Shown here in pieces: positions 22,535 through 33,200 of a stretch of 33,459 bases of DNA. The DNA lies in contig DASPOF010000054.1 in NCBI GenBank assembly GCA_035626155.1, positions 1-33,459 on the forward strand. The letters run 5' to 3'. The first letter of the stretch is position 1; each line of letters begins with the position of its first letter. Source of the stretch: DASPOF01 sp035626155. Lineage in GTDB: Bacteria > Desulfobacterota > Binatia > Binatales > Binataceae. A model generated the notes under the pieces. It saw only the letters and a program-made list of their open reading frames with translations. It searched no databases and was not told where the DNA came from. The position numbers were made by a program, and so were the translations under genes.

Positions 22535-23535
22535 TAGTGTTTCGCGCAGCGCGCCTGGCCGCGATGTTGCTGCTGTGGGCGCTCGCCGCCGCCGGTATTG
22601 GGTGGGGCGTGCTGGCGTTATGGTTCGACGGCCCTCGATCGCGCGTGCTTGCGGGAACCGCGGCCGCCGGATTCGCGATCATCAGTATCCTACTGGCTAC
22701 CCTCGTTCGGCCGCCCTTGAGAGGGCTCATCGCTGCGGTATTACCCGTCGTTGCCGTCGCTATCTGGTGGACTTCGATCCCGCCGAGCAACGATCGCGAC
22801 TGGGCGCCCGATGTCGCGCTCACTGCGCGCGCGGCCTTCAGCGGCAACCGGGTGACTATCGCGAACGTGCGAAATTTCGAATACAGATCGGAATCCGACT
22901 ACGACCAGCGCTGGGAGACCAGAACTTACGACCTCGATCGGATTCGTGGCCTGGATTTGTTTGTATCTTTCTGGGGGCCTGCGCATATCGCGCATACGAT
23001 CGTGAGTTGGGATTTCGGCAACGGACAGCATCTCGCCATCTCGATCGAAACGCGCAAGAAGAAAGGCGATTCATACTCGGCTATCCGTGGATTTTTCCGG
23101 CAGTACGAACTCTACTACGTGGTCGCCGATGAGCGTGACGTGGTCGGGTTGCGAACCAATTTTCGCGGCGAGCAGGTGTTTCTGTACCATATTCGCGCCG
23201 AACCGCCGCAAGCGCGGGCGCTGCTCGTCGATTACCTGGAAGAGATCAACCGGCTCGCGGATCGTCCGCAATGGTACAATGCGCTGAGTCAGAACTGCAC
23301 CACTGCCATTCGCGGCCACGCACGAAGAACGGGAGTGGCCGGGCGCTTCGATTGGCGGGTGCTCGCAACCGGACACCTCGATCGGCTTCTCTACGAGAGG
23401 GGTCAAATCGACACGGACCTGCCGTTCGCCGACCTTCGGGCTCGCAGCGACATCACCGGAAAAGCAAGGGCCGCCGATCGCGCTTCCGACTTTTCTGCGC
23501 GCATCCGCCAGGGCTTGCCGGCCACCAGCCACTGA
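22531..23535 (+). CDS. DUF4105 (Lnb N-terminal-like) membrane protein
   Basis: A 334-residue protein with three N-terminal transmembrane helices (about residues 8-30, 39-59 and 66-83), then a soluble domain with DUF4105 hallmarks: VSWDFGNGQHLAISIETRKKKG, a YELYYVVADERDVVGLRTNFRGE block, and the conserved NCTTAIRGHAR with a probable catalytic cysteine. DUF4105 proteins are predicted papain-like or NlpC/P60-related periplasmic enzymes; activity is unproven for this type. The ATG overlaps the TGA of the lipoprotein hydrolase by four bases, implying a two-gene envelope operon, perhaps acting on lipids or lipoproteins. 278 bases without a recognisable feature follow, up to the first kelch gene. 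Confidence 0.88.
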   Translation: MIVFRAARLAAMLLLWALAAAGIGWGVLALWFDGPRSRVLAGTAAAGFAIISILLATLVRPPLRGLIAAVLPVVAVAIWWTSIPPSNDRDWAPDVALTARAAFSGNRVTIANVRNFEYRSESDYDQRWETRTYDLDRIRGLDLFVSFWGPAHIAHTIVSWDFGNGQHLAISIETRKKKGDSYSAIRGFFRQYELYYVVADERDVVGLRTNFRGEQVFLYHIRAEPPQARALLVDYLEEINRLADRPQWYNALSQNCTTAIRGHARRTGVAGRFDWRVLATGHLDRLLYERGQIDTDLPFADLRARSDITGKARAADRASDFSARIRQGLPATSH

Positions 23536-23813
23536 GGGCGCCAAAGGAATCTGCGCTATCCTGAAGTATCTATATCGAAAATTGGATCCGAGTGACGGGG
23601 CGTGCAGATGGCCTGATCGTGCGCCGCCGGGCGGGCCCCATCACTTGCCTTGATGCCGGGGTTGTTCTATACCCCCGCTCGTGTGGGGCGCTGGCCGCAA
23701 GCAGCGCCAATTGCTGTGCTGAACTTTCGGACAGATCTTCAGAGTTCTGCGCGATTCGTTTAGGAAGGCGGCCGGTTTCGACGGGATAGCTGCAAATTCT
23801 CGCCGGGGGGAAA

Positions 23814-26036
23814 ATGAAAGCTCGCATCGGGCGAGCAGTCACGCTCGCATTCTTCTGTGCATGCTGCGGCGGCAGCTCGGGTGGCGCTTCGCCATCGCCG
23901 GCGCCGAACGCGACGGTTCAAGTTCCCGGCCTGATGACAACAGGACGATGGACTGCGGCGGTCACGCTCAAATCGGGCGATGTGCTGGCGGTGGCAGGGC
24001 TCGGATCTCTGGCGGACGTACCGCTGGCTTCCGGCGAGGTGTATCACCCCAAGACCGACACCTTCACTTCGGTCGCGAATAAACTGCCAACCGCGGTGTA
24101 CCGTATCTGCCTCGCCGCGCTGAACGACGGCTCGGCGTTGGAGGCCGGCGGACAGGACAACACTGGCAACGTGCTCTCGCAGACCGAGATTTACGATCCG
24201 GCCACCAACAGCTTCGCTCCGACCGCGGGCCCGATGCATCAACCCCGTTATGGATGCACCGCAACCACGCTCGCCGATGGGACCGTACTGATCGCGGGCG
24301 GACAGGACAACTACGGCAACTCGCTCGACACGGCGGAGATCTATAATCCCAAGACGGGCACCTTCTCCTATACCAAAGGCAAGATTGTCACCGCGCGCGC
24401 GTTTCATGGTGCGGCGCTGCTCGCCGGCGGCAAGGTTCTGCTGGCCGGCGGGCTGGATAGTAACGGATACGCTCTATCGGCAGCCGAGCTGTACGATCCG
24501 GCATCAGGGACGTTCAGCGCAACTGCGGGGCCGCTTAAGGCGGCCAGAGACGACTTTGCGACAATTCTGTTGGCCGACGGCCGAGTGCTCGTGGCGGGGG
24601 GCGCAGGCGGTTCCTTGAGCGCCCTTGCCAGCGCGGAGTTGTACGATCCTGGCAGCTCGACTTTCAGTTTTACCGCCAACACGATGAGCACCGGCAGATG
24701 GGTCGCCTCCGGTGCGCCGCTCCCGGACGGAAATGCGATCGTCGCTGGAGGGAGTAATGCTTTTCCCGCCGCGATTCCGGATGCCAGTTGCGACCTGTTC
24801 GATGCCTCCAGCAACACTTTCTCTCCGGCCAGCGCGCTTCATATCGCGCGCGCAAACGCGGCCGCGGTGGTATTGCCTGACGGCTCTCCGCTTATTCTCG
24901 GCGGAATCGACAATCAAGGGCCCAATAACGGGAATTTCGAGCCAAGCGGCGAAATCTACAGCCCTGCGGCGGGAACATTCACCGTGACCGGCGGCCTCAA
25001 CGCGCTTCGGGTCGCGTATGCCTCGGCGATGCTCCCCGACGGCCGCGTCCTGATCGCCGGCGGTTACGACGAGACCGAGGAGCTCGACAGCGCCGAAGTC
25101 TTCAACCCCAAGACGGGTCATTTTATTCCTACCGCGAACAATCTCGATGTAGCCCGCTCATCATTCAACGCGGTCACTTTGAAAAACGGCAAGGTACTGA
25201 TTGCCGGTGGCAGTACCGGCACCACCGCGGAACTGTTCGATCCGAAAACGATGAAGTTTTCGCCCACCCCGGGCTCGATGATCGCCTCGCGGTTCGTCGC
25301 GACAGCCACCCTGCTCGGCAACGGCACGGTCCTGATCGCGGGTGGACTCGACACGGGCGGCAACGCGCTCGACACCGCGGAGCTCTACGATCCCAAAACG
25401 GGAACCTTCACGGCCACGTCGGGGAGGATGACCTCGGCGCGGGCAATCCACACGGCCACGATGCTCAAGAACGGCGAAGTGTTGCTCGCAGGTGGAAGCA
25501 CGAGTGATGCATATTCCGGCGCGCTCGATACCGCTGAAATCTACGATCCAAGAACCGAAGCGTTCACCGCAGTGGCGCACAAGATGACCTCGGCGCGGGT
25601 GAGCGCAACCGCAAACCGCCTTGGCGACGGCCGGGTCCTGATTGCCGGCGGCGTCAATGCCGATTCCTCCTCCGTCGCCACTGCCGAGTTGTTCAATCCA
25701 AAGACCGGCACCTTCACTGCGACCGCGGGCGCTATGAGCAACCCGCGGGCATTTCAATCGGCGGTCAATCTGCGCAACGGCCGCGTAATGATCGCGGGCG
25801 GCGCCGTGGTGGTAGAGATCAGCGGACTGCTGTCCGTCACGTCGACGGACACAGTGGACTTCTACGATCCTTCAACCGGTCAGTTCCATGCCGGCGTGGC
25901 GATGCTCTACCCGCGCGATTTCTTCACTGCAACACTGCTCCGGTCGGGCAAAGTTTTGATTCCCGCCGGAATCGTCGAAGCCGCTACGGGAGTCGGATTC
26001 GCGGCGCTGGAGACCGCCGAGATTTATGCGCCATGA
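23814..26036 (+). CDS. Exported kelch-repeat beta-propeller protein 1
   Basis: A 740-residue protein with an N-terminal export signal; AFFCACCGGSSGG could serve as a lipobox though it is not canonical. The body consists of about 14 repeats of roughly 50 residues, each with a variant of DGRVLIAGG, then TAELYDPKTGTF, then MxxxR and an alanine/threonine strand (kelch/galactose-oxidase-like). Fourteen blades would suit two seven-bladed propellers; that is inference. No catalytic residues of galactose oxidase (Tyr-Cys cofactor, copper ligands) are recognisable, so a binding or scaffolding surface role is more likely. The ATG follows a long G-run (GGGGGGAAA). It is followed 95 bases later by a close paralogue, so the pair arose by tandem duplication. 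Confidence 0.85.
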   Translation: MKARIGRAVTLAFFCACCGGSSGGASPSPAPNATVQVPGLMTTGRWTAAVTLKSGDVLAVAGLGSLADVPLASGEVYHPKTDTFTSVANKLPTAVYRICLAALNDGSALEAGGQDNTGNVLSQTEIYDPATNSFAPTAGPMHQPRYGCTATTLADGTVLIAGGQDNYGNSLDTAEIYNPKTGTFSYTKGKIVTARAFHGAALLAGGKVLLAGGLDSNGYALSAAELYDPASGTFSATAGPLKAARDDFATILLADGRVLVAGGAGGSLSALASAELYDPGSSTFSFTANTMSTGRWVASGAPLPDGNAIVAGGSNAFPAAIPDASCDLFDASSNTFSPASALHIARANAAAVVLPDGSPLILGGIDNQGPNNGNFEPSGEIYSPAAGTFTVTGGLNALRVAYASAMLPDGRVLIAGGYDETEELDSAEVFNPKTGHFIPTANNLDVARSSFNAVTLKNGKVLIAGGSTGTTAELFDPKTMKFSPTPGSMIASRFVATATLLGNGTVLIAGGLDTGGNALDTAELYDPKTGTFTATSGRMTSARAIHTATMLKNGEVLLAGGSTSDAYSGALDTAEIYDPRTEAFTAVAHKMTSARVSATANRLGDGRVLIAGGVNADSSSVATAELFNPKTGTFTATAGAMSNPRAFQSAVNLRNGRVMIAGGAVVVEISGLLSVTSTDTVDFYDPSTGQFHAGVAMLYPRDFFTATLLRSGKVLIPAGIVEAATGVGFAALETAEIYAP

Positions 26037-26131
26037 GGAGAGTTACGGCCGCATCGCGCCTGTGGCGCCGGCGTGATTGCCGGCCGCCCTTGCGAAAGTC
26101 TTGAACGCGGCAGCTTTGGGGGGGAGAGAAG

Positions 26132-28324
26132 ATGAAGGCTAGCATTCTGTGCGTCCTCGTGCTCGCGTTTTTCTGCGCCGTATGCGGCGGCACTTCCAAT
26201 GGCAATTCGCAAACTTCGGCGCGCAGCGCGACGGTTCAGGTGCCGGGCCTGATGACGGCAGGACGAATCGCCCCGGCGGTCGTGCTCAAACCGGGCGACG
26301 TGCTGGAAGTAGGAGGACGCGGTTCCCTGGCGAATAAGCTGCTCGCTTCCGGCGAGGTGTATCACCCCAGGACCGCCACGTTCACTCTGGTCGCGAACCA
26401 ATTGTCAGTCGCAACAGGGGATCCCTGCCTGGCCGCGCTGGAGGACGGTACGGCGCTGGAGGCCGGCGGGGTTGACGCCAGCGGCAATAGTCTATTGCAG
26501 GCCGAGATTTATGATCCCGCAAGTAACAGCTTCGCGCCCACCAAAGGCGCAATGAATGACGCCCGTGACGGATGCACTGCGACCACGCTCAAGGACGGAA
26601 CCGTACTGATCGCGGGCGGGTTCGACAACATCGGTACAACCGACACGGCTGAGATTTACGATCCTGCTTCGGGCGCCTTTTCGTACACCAAGGGCAAGAT
26701 GATTAGTCCGCGCGGCTTTCACGTTGCAGTCATGCTCGCCGATGGCAAGGTTTTGCTTGCGGGCGGGCTCAACGGTGTAACGCAGCTAACAAGCGCCGAG
26801 CTTTACGATCCTGCATCAGGGACCTTCAGCGCCACCGCCGGGCCGCTTAACTCATTCCGATACCAATCGACCGCAGTTCTGCTGGGCGACGGGCGCGTGC
26901 TGATCGCGGGTGGCGAAAATTATCCAACGTCTCTGGATACCGCGGAACTGTACGATCCGAACACTTCCACCTTCAGTCTCACCGCCAACAACATGAGCAC
27001 GGGCAGATCGCAACTCTCCGCCGCGCCGCTGACTGACGGAAACGCGATCGTTGGCGCGGGAAGCCCTAGCTTTCCCAGCACGGCGGCGGATGCCAGTTTC
27101 GATCTGTTCGATGCCTCGACCAATAGCTTTTCTCCCACCGGCGCGCTTCACATTGCGCGCCTGGGGGCGGCCGCCGTGGTACTGCCCGGCGGCTCTCCGC
27201 TGATTCTCGGCGGAATCGATTCTCAAGGAAATTACGAGCCGAGCGGCGAAATCTACAATCGCGCCAAGGGGACCTTCACCGTAACCGGCGGCCTCAACGC
27301 TCTTCGCGCGGGATATGGCTCAGCGCTCCTACCCGATCGCCGCGTCCTGATCGCCGGCGGCGCCAGCGATCCTGCGGAATTTGAAACGGCGGAAGTGTTC
27401 GACCCGAAGACGCGCCGCTTCCTGCCCACCGCCAACGATCTCGAGGCCCCGTGCGCGCAGTGCAGCGCGGTTACGCTGAAAAACGGCAAGGTGCTGGTCT
27501 TGGACGGTGACAGCGGCAAACCCGCCGATCTCTTCGATTCTAAAACGATGAGATTTTCGCCCACTGCGGGGCCGATGGTCTTCTCGCCCTTCTTCGCCAC
27601 CGCCACTTTGCTTGGCGATGGGACGGTGCTGATCGCGGGCGGAGTCGACGCGAAAGAAAACCCGGTCGACACGGCGCAAATCTACCATTCCATGACCGGA
27701 ACCTTCACTGCGACCAAGGGGACGATGACCTCGCCCCGCGTAAACCAGACCGCCACGCTACTCAAGAACGGCGAAGTATTATTCGCCGGTGGAGGCACGG
27801 GCTCAACCGCTGCCAGCAATACCGCAGAACTATACGATCCCGGGACCCGGACATTCACCGCACTACCGAGCAAGACGACCTCGCCGCGCTCGGGCGCAAG
27901 CGCAAATCTGCTTCGCGATGGCCGGGTCTTGATCGCCGGTGGCTTCGATGCAGATGGCAACTCGATCGCCACCGCGGAGTTGTTCAACCCCAAGACCGGC
28001 AAATTCACTGCGACCGCAGGCGCGATGAGCAACACGCGGGTGTATCAATCCGCGGTCAACCTGCCCGATGGCCGCGTGATGATCGCGGGCGGCGCCATCC
28101 AGGTGTACACCCCCTTCGGACCCCAACGCACATCGACGGACACGGTGGACTTCTATAATCAGTCAACTGGTCAGTTCCACGCGGGAGTATCGATGCTCTC
28201 ACCGCGCGATTTCTTTACTGCAACCTTGCTTCACTCAGGCGAAGTGTTGATTCCGGCTGGACTCGCCGAAACCGCGCCGGTCGGAAGTCCAGTGCTGGAG
28301 ACCGCCGAGATCTATACACCGTGA
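26132..28324 (+). CDS. Exported kelch-repeat beta-propeller protein 2 (tandem paralogue)
   Basis: A 730-residue paralogue of the preceding protein, identical at about two thirds of positions by eye and with the same order of repeats, including the odd ones (SPLILGGID and VDFYxxSTGQFHAGV). The N-terminus is hydrophobic and ends in AFFCAVCGGTSNG, a possible lipoprotein signal. Again about 14 kelch units are present. Some blades have drifted, for example VLVLDGDSGKPADLFDSKT has lost its AGG. GGGGGGGAGAGAAG precedes the ATG. The gene ends 103 bases before the SBBP gene. Function is unknown; cell-surface attachment or carbohydrate/protein binding is the usual guess for such proteins. Confidence 0.85.
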   Translation: MKASILCVLVLAFFCAVCGGTSNGNSQTSARSATVQVPGLMTAGRIAPAVVLKPGDVLEVGGRGSLANKLLASGEVYHPRTATFTLVANQLSVATGDPCLAALEDGTALEAGGVDASGNSLLQAEIYDPASNSFAPTKGAMNDARDGCTATTLKDGTVLIAGGFDNIGTTDTAEIYDPASGAFSYTKGKMISPRGFHVAVMLADGKVLLAGGLNGVTQLTSAELYDPASGTFSATAGPLNSFRYQSTAVLLGDGRVLIAGGENYPTSLDTAELYDPNTSTFSLTANNMSTGRSQLSAAPLTDGNAIVGAGSPSFPSTAADASFDLFDASTNSFSPTGALHIARLGAAAVVLPGGSPLILGGIDSQGNYEPSGEIYNRAKGTFTVTGGLNALRAGYGSALLPDRRVLIAGGASDPAEFETAEVFDPKTRRFLPTANDLEAPCAQCSAVTLKNGKVLVLDGDSGKPADLFDSKTMRFSPTAGPMVFSPFFATATLLGDGTVLIAGGVDAKENPVDTAQIYHSMTGTFTATKGTMTSPRVNQTATLLKNGEVLFAGGGTGSTAASNTAELYDPGTRTFTALPSKTTSPRSGASANLLRDGRVLIAGGFDADGNSIATAELFNPKTGKFTATAGAMSNTRVYQSAVNLPDGRVMIAGGAIQVYTPFGPQRTSTDTVDFYNQSTGQFHAGVSMLSPRDFFTATLLHSGEVLIPAGLAETAPVGSPVLETAEIYTP

Positions 28325-28427
28325 CGGGAGAGCAACGGCGGCAATTCGCCCGTGACTGGCCGGACCGCGGCTCACGTTGGCGCAGGTCCCGGTTTCGCAG
28401 CCGGTCAAGAAGAGAGGAGACAAGATC

Positions 28428-30188
28428 TTGGTAGATCGCAGAGATGACGGTCCCTCACGGCGCTTTCACGGTGCGAGAGCGATCGCGCTGGGTCTTCTGT
28501 TGTTCGCTTTCCTGACTACCAACGGATGTGGCGGCGGTGAATCGCCGCAGAATTCCAGTTCGAAACCATCCGCTCCACAGTTGGTTTTTTCCACTTACCT
28601 CGGCGGCGGATCACCGGTCTGTCAAGGATGCGTTGCGCGCACCTTCGCCCAGAACGCCGCCAGCGACGCATCGGGAAACACCTACGTGACCGGCGCTACG
28701 GCAGTCACCGACCTGGCCGGATCCGCTTGCCGAGGCAGTCCCGCGGCAAACAGCACGCTCTCCGCTTTCGTGGCGAAATACGACGCGGACGGCAAACTGC
28801 TATGGTGCACCTACCTGGGCGGCGACAACCAAAGTATGGGCGTCGGGGTCGCCGTGATGCCAGATGGTGGAGTCGCGGTCGGTGGGATGACCCAGTCGGA
28901 TGCCGCCCAGCCCTTCCCAACACTGAACGCCTTTCAGACACACTACAACGGAAACAGCGATTACTTCGTCAGCGTCTTCGATGCGGCAGGCGCGCTACGT
29001 TACTCCACATACCTGGGTGGGAGCGACGTGGATGGCGAGGTCGATCAGAATGGAGACTACGTCGACGACAGCACTAACGGAAACAACATTGCCGTGGATG
29101 CTCACGGCCTGGTCTATCTCACCGGTACTACCGAATCTCGCGGCGGCGCAGCGCCCGCAATCAAGTTCCCCGTTACTTCGAACGCCATTCAGCCCGACAT
29201 GACGGGACCGAGCGATACGACGGACGCCTTCCTGTGCATACTCAATCCCGCCAAAAGCGGCCCGGATTCGCTGCTCTATTGCAGCTTTCTCGGCGGCAGC
29301 GGCAATGAAAAGGGACATAGCGTTGCGGTTAACGCCGCCGGCAGCGCGATTGCCGTGGCAGGCTACACTGATTCCTATGACTTCCCGACGACGCCCAATG
29401 GCTATCGGACCGCCGCCCCGCCTCAATTCCAAAGCAACGGATTCGTGTCTCGATTCCAGGTGGCTCGACGCTGCCGCGGTTCCGTGGACTGTCGATACGC
29501 CACGCAATACAGCACATATTTGGGGGGAGTGTCGGCCCAGGGGGGAGACTCGCACGGTCCGAGGGACGACACCTACAGCATCACTTTCGATCGGAAAGGA
29601 CTGATCCTGGCCACGGGGCGTACGCAGTCGTTCGACTTTCCGATGACCAGCTCCGGGCCCTCCATTTACAACAGCGCGCCTTACCTCCAACCGGGCGCGA
29701 GCAGCGATCAGCCTTACCTCGTAAAGATCGACGCTTCATTGAGCGGCAAGGCATCTCTTGCCTATTCCACGTTTCTGGGCGGGGCGGGCTTTTGCACCGG
29801 CGCCGTCGTTGATCCAAAAGGCAATGCCTGGGTAGCCGGAGAGAATAGCGCCGATGGCATTGAGTACACTCGATCTTACTATCCGGTCGAGTCGCCTCAA
29901 TTGTTCCCGTACACCAAGGATGCGTTAATTCCCTCGCACCTCGGGGACGAAGGAATGTTTCACGCCGTCCTCATGGAGATCAGCCGCAGCGGTCGAAGCC
30001 TGGGCTATTCGACCTATCTCGGTGGAACCAATAATGACCGCTCTTACGGACTGGCGGTCGATCGGTTTGGGAATGTGGTCGTGTCCGGGGTGACTTCCTC
30101 GCAGGATTTCCCGTTGAAAAACCCGGCCCAAACCTGGCCCGCGGGCTCTACACAAAACGCCTTCATCGCGAAGTTTTCCACCCGCTGA
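28428..30188 (+). CDS. SBBP-repeat beta-propeller lipoprotein
   Basis: About 586 residues. TTG 28428 is chosen as start because GAGAGGAGA lies 7-8 bases upstream; the frame is open from another TTG at 28377. A positively charged N-terminus and helix (AIALGLLLFAFLTTNGC) end in a lipobox-like NGC followed by GGG, so it is probably lipidated. The body has about seven repeats marked by YSTYLGG or close variants, each followed by a GxxVDxxGxxYVTGxT-like strand, the SBBP (seven-bladed propeller) pattern. It contains several cysteine pairs, suggesting periplasmic or extracellular disulfides. It follows the two kelch genes and is probably part of the same envelope locus. No enzymatic motif is seen. 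Confidence 0.85.
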   Translation: MVDRRDDGPSRRFHGARAIALGLLLFAFLTTNGCGGGESPQNSSSKPSAPQLVFSTYLGGGSPVCQGCVARTFAQNAASDASGNTYVTGATAVTDLAGSACRGSPAANSTLSAFVAKYDADGKLLWCTYLGGDNQSMGVGVAVMPDGGVAVGGMTQSDAAQPFPTLNAFQTHYNGNSDYFVSVFDAAGALRYSTYLGGSDVDGEVDQNGDYVDDSTNGNNIAVDAHGLVYLTGTTESRGGAAPAIKFPVTSNAIQPDMTGPSDTTDAFLCILNPAKSGPDSLLYCSFLGGSGNEKGHSVAVNAAGSAIAVAGYTDSYDFPTTPNGYRTAAPPQFQSNGFVSRFQVARRCRGSVDCRYATQYSTYLGGVSAQGGDSHGPRDDTYSITFDRKGLILATGRTQSFDFPMTSSGPSIYNSAPYLQPGASSDQPYLVKIDASLSGKASLAYSTFLGGAGFCTGAVVDPKGNAWVAGENSADGIEYTRSYYPVESPQLFPYTKDALIPSHLGDEGMFHAVLMEISRSGRSLGYSTYLGGTNNDRSYGLAVDRFGNVVVSGVTSSQDFPLKNPAQTWPAGSTQNAFIAKFSTR

Positions 30189-30250
30189 TTCCGGTTGTGG
30201 CTCTCGCCGCTGTGAGCAAGAAATCGATTATCGCTCAGGCATTAACTGCG

Positions 30251-30275
30251 CGGCCTACCGCTTGGCAGTAGGCCG
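30251..30275. repeat. 8-bp perfect hairpin at the cyclase stop codon, between convergent genes
   Basis: CGGCCTAC, loop of 9 bases, GTAGGCCG. It spans the TAG of the minus-strand cyclase gene and lies about 65 bases after the SBBP stop. It may limit read-through between the convergent genes, but no T-run follows on either strand. Confidence 0.45.
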
Positions 30276-33200
30276 GGCTTCCCACTCGGTCTTCGGCAGC
30301 GTGCCGGTTCTGATGAACGTGGTCACAATCTCGAGGAATGTGTCGGTGGCGGTCGCCATGGCGCTGTGTCCTGCGCCTTTGATCAAGGCGAACTGGGCGC
30401 CCGGGATGAGGTCGGCGACATAGCGCGCGTGCCTGGGCGGCACCAAAATGTCGTGCTGGCCGGCTATAACCAAGGTCGGCGCATCGACCTTGCGAAAGAG
30501 ATCCCGCTCATCGATGTCAAAGGTCTGCTGTAGAAAACCGATGAAAATTTGCCGCGGGATATTCTGGAACCAGATATCGACGAGTCGATCTTTCCACGCA
30601 CTCAGGCCCGGCTCGTTGAGCCCGTCTGAAAAGAAGGCGTCGAGCCCCGCACGATAATCGTCCGCGAAAAAACGGTCCATCACTTCTCTGATCTGCTCGT
30701 CCGTGGCGCCGATTGGGTAATCAGGGGCTTGGCGGATGCGCGCCATGCCGCCGAATAGGATCATCTTTTCGATCCTGCCGGGGAGGCCGTGATACATCCG
30801 CACCGCCGAAGGAACGCCGTCCGAGTCTCCCCACAGGATGAACTTTGCGAAGGGCAGTTCGCGCAGGACTGCCAGCGCATCCGCCACGCGCACGTCGAAA
30901 TCGTACGGTTCGTTTGGCTTGTCCGATGCGCCAAGTCCTCGTGGGTCGATGTACGCAACGGGAAATTGTTGGCACAGACGCAGCGCCAGCGGCGCATGTG
31001 CAGCGGACCCCTGCAGCATGGGATGAAACATCACGATCGGCGTGGCGGATCGGTCGGAGCCGTCGCCGCCTGACCCTTGCAGGTAGTAAGCGATGCGCAC
31101 CCCGTCCCGGGTCACGAACTTCCGCTGAACCAGCTTGTTGCGGATGCGCCGGGCTGTCTCAGGATCCTTGGCTGCGCTGATTGCACCATTGTAGGCCGCA
31201 TTTGCCCGGTCGGTCTGCGCGGTCAGCAACATCAGATCGCCAAAGCCGCTCTGCGCCTTGACGACGATTTCCTCGCAGCCTGGCCGCGCGGCCGCTAGCG
31301 CGATCGCGCGCTGGAAGTGATGCTCAGCCTCGGGAGATAGAGCCGATGCCTCCCGCTCGCCGGAGAGCAGCGCGTAATGAGCCGCGCGCTCGGGCATCTC
31401 GCCCTGCTCGAAGTGATAGGCGAGCGTCTCGTAAAACTCGGGCAGCCGCTCGGCGTAAATCTCCTCGATCAGCGCCGCGACGCGCCGATGGATGTCGCGC
31501 CGCTGCGCGCGGAGCAGTGTCCCGTACGCAACGTCGTGGGTGAGCGCGTGCTTGAACATGTACGCAAGCTCGGGATGCACGGTCTTTTCGTAAATCAGCT
31601 CGAGGCTCCGGAGCTTTTCGAGGCTGCTCTCCGAGCTTCCCTGCCAATCTCGCATCCGATCGAAAATACGCATCGCGAACTCGCGGCCGATTACCGACGC
31701 GATCTGCAACGCGTGCTTGCCCTCCTCGTCCAGCCGATCGATGCGCGCCATGATGACCTGCTGAAGCGTAGCCGGCACCGCCTCGGCGAGCGCGCCGTCT
31801 GTCCGCTGCGCGGCGGCTCCCATTTCCGAAATCGATTTGGCAAGCTCCTCGACGAAGAACGGATTTCCGTCGGACCGCTCGGCAATCAGCCGCTTGAGCG
31901 CGCCCGGCAGATCGCTCCGGCCCAGCACCGATCCGGTCAGCTCGTCCACCAGCGATGCGGGCAGGCCGTGCAGCGAGATGCGGCTGAAGTAGCTGCGCAC
32001 CGGGAACGGCCAGTTGTAGTCGGGGCGATGCGTGACCAGTGCGAACACGCGCGCTCCCGCGATGCTGTCGAACAGCCAGCGCAGCAACGTCGCGCTGCTC
32101 TGATCGACCCAGTGCACATCCTCCATCAGCAGGACCACCGGCCGCTGCGCGGCGAGCGCAAGGATCAGGTCGCGAATGGCCTCGGAGTAGCTCGCCGCCT
32201 TGAGGCTCTCGAGCATGGTCGCGACCCGGGCGTCGCCGGAATCGACCGAGAGCAAATCACGAAGGAACGGCACGCCGGCGCTCACTTTCGGGCCGAGTCC
32301 GGCGCAGAAGCGGTTGATCTTGTCGATGATTACGGGCTCGGTGTCGGACTCGTCGATCTCGAACGCACCGCGCAACAAGTCGAGGAACGGGTGGTAGGCA
32401 ACCACTGTCCCGTAGCTCATGCACTGGCCTTCGAGCCAGGTGTATGTGTCCGCATCGAGCGAGCGCCGGAACTCGTAGACGAGCCGCGACTTGCCGATTC
32501 CCGCTTCGCCGGAAAGCAGCACCACCTGGCCGTCGCCCTCGCGCGCCGTGTCAAAGCGTTCGCGCAGCATGGCCAGTTCGCTGCGGCGGCCGCAAAAATG
32601 GCTGAGCCCGCTGCGGAGCGCCTGATGCCGCCGCTCCTGGCGCGGAACCTCGCGCACCAGCCTGAACACGGTGGTCTCGGCGCTCTTGCCCTTGAAGGTC
32701 GCGCGGCCGACCTCTTCGGTCTCGAAGCGCGGCGCCACCAGCTTGCGCGCCGCTTCCGACAGACAAATCTGGCCCGGCTGCGCGCTGGTCTGGATTCGCG
32801 ATGCGACGTTGATGGTGTCGCCAATCGCCGTGTAGTCCATCCGCAAATCGTTGCCGACGGTGCCGACCACGACCGGGCCGGAGTTGAGCCCGATTCGAGC
32901 CGCGATCGCATGCCCGACGCGGTCTTTCCATTTGCGCCCGACCGCATCGAGCCCGGCCATGATTTCGAGCGCGGCGCGGCAGGCGCGAGCCGGATCGTCG
33001 TCGTGCGCCACAGGCGCTCCGAAAATCGCCATGAAGCCGTCGCCCGCGATCTCGGTCACCACACCCTCATAGCGATAAACGGTGCGAATCGCGCCCTCGA
33101 GGTACTCGTTTAGAAGCTCGCGGTCGGTTTCGGGGTCGAGCCGCTCGGCTATTTCCGTGCTGCGCGCAAGGTCGCAGAACAGCACCGTGACCTGGCGCCG

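Noticed and set aside
23536..23813. Possible riboswitch or leader RNA upstream of kelch gene 1
   Set aside because: Some short GGGG/CCCC pairings exist, but the conserved core of the c-di-GMP-I class or of other classes I know is not present.
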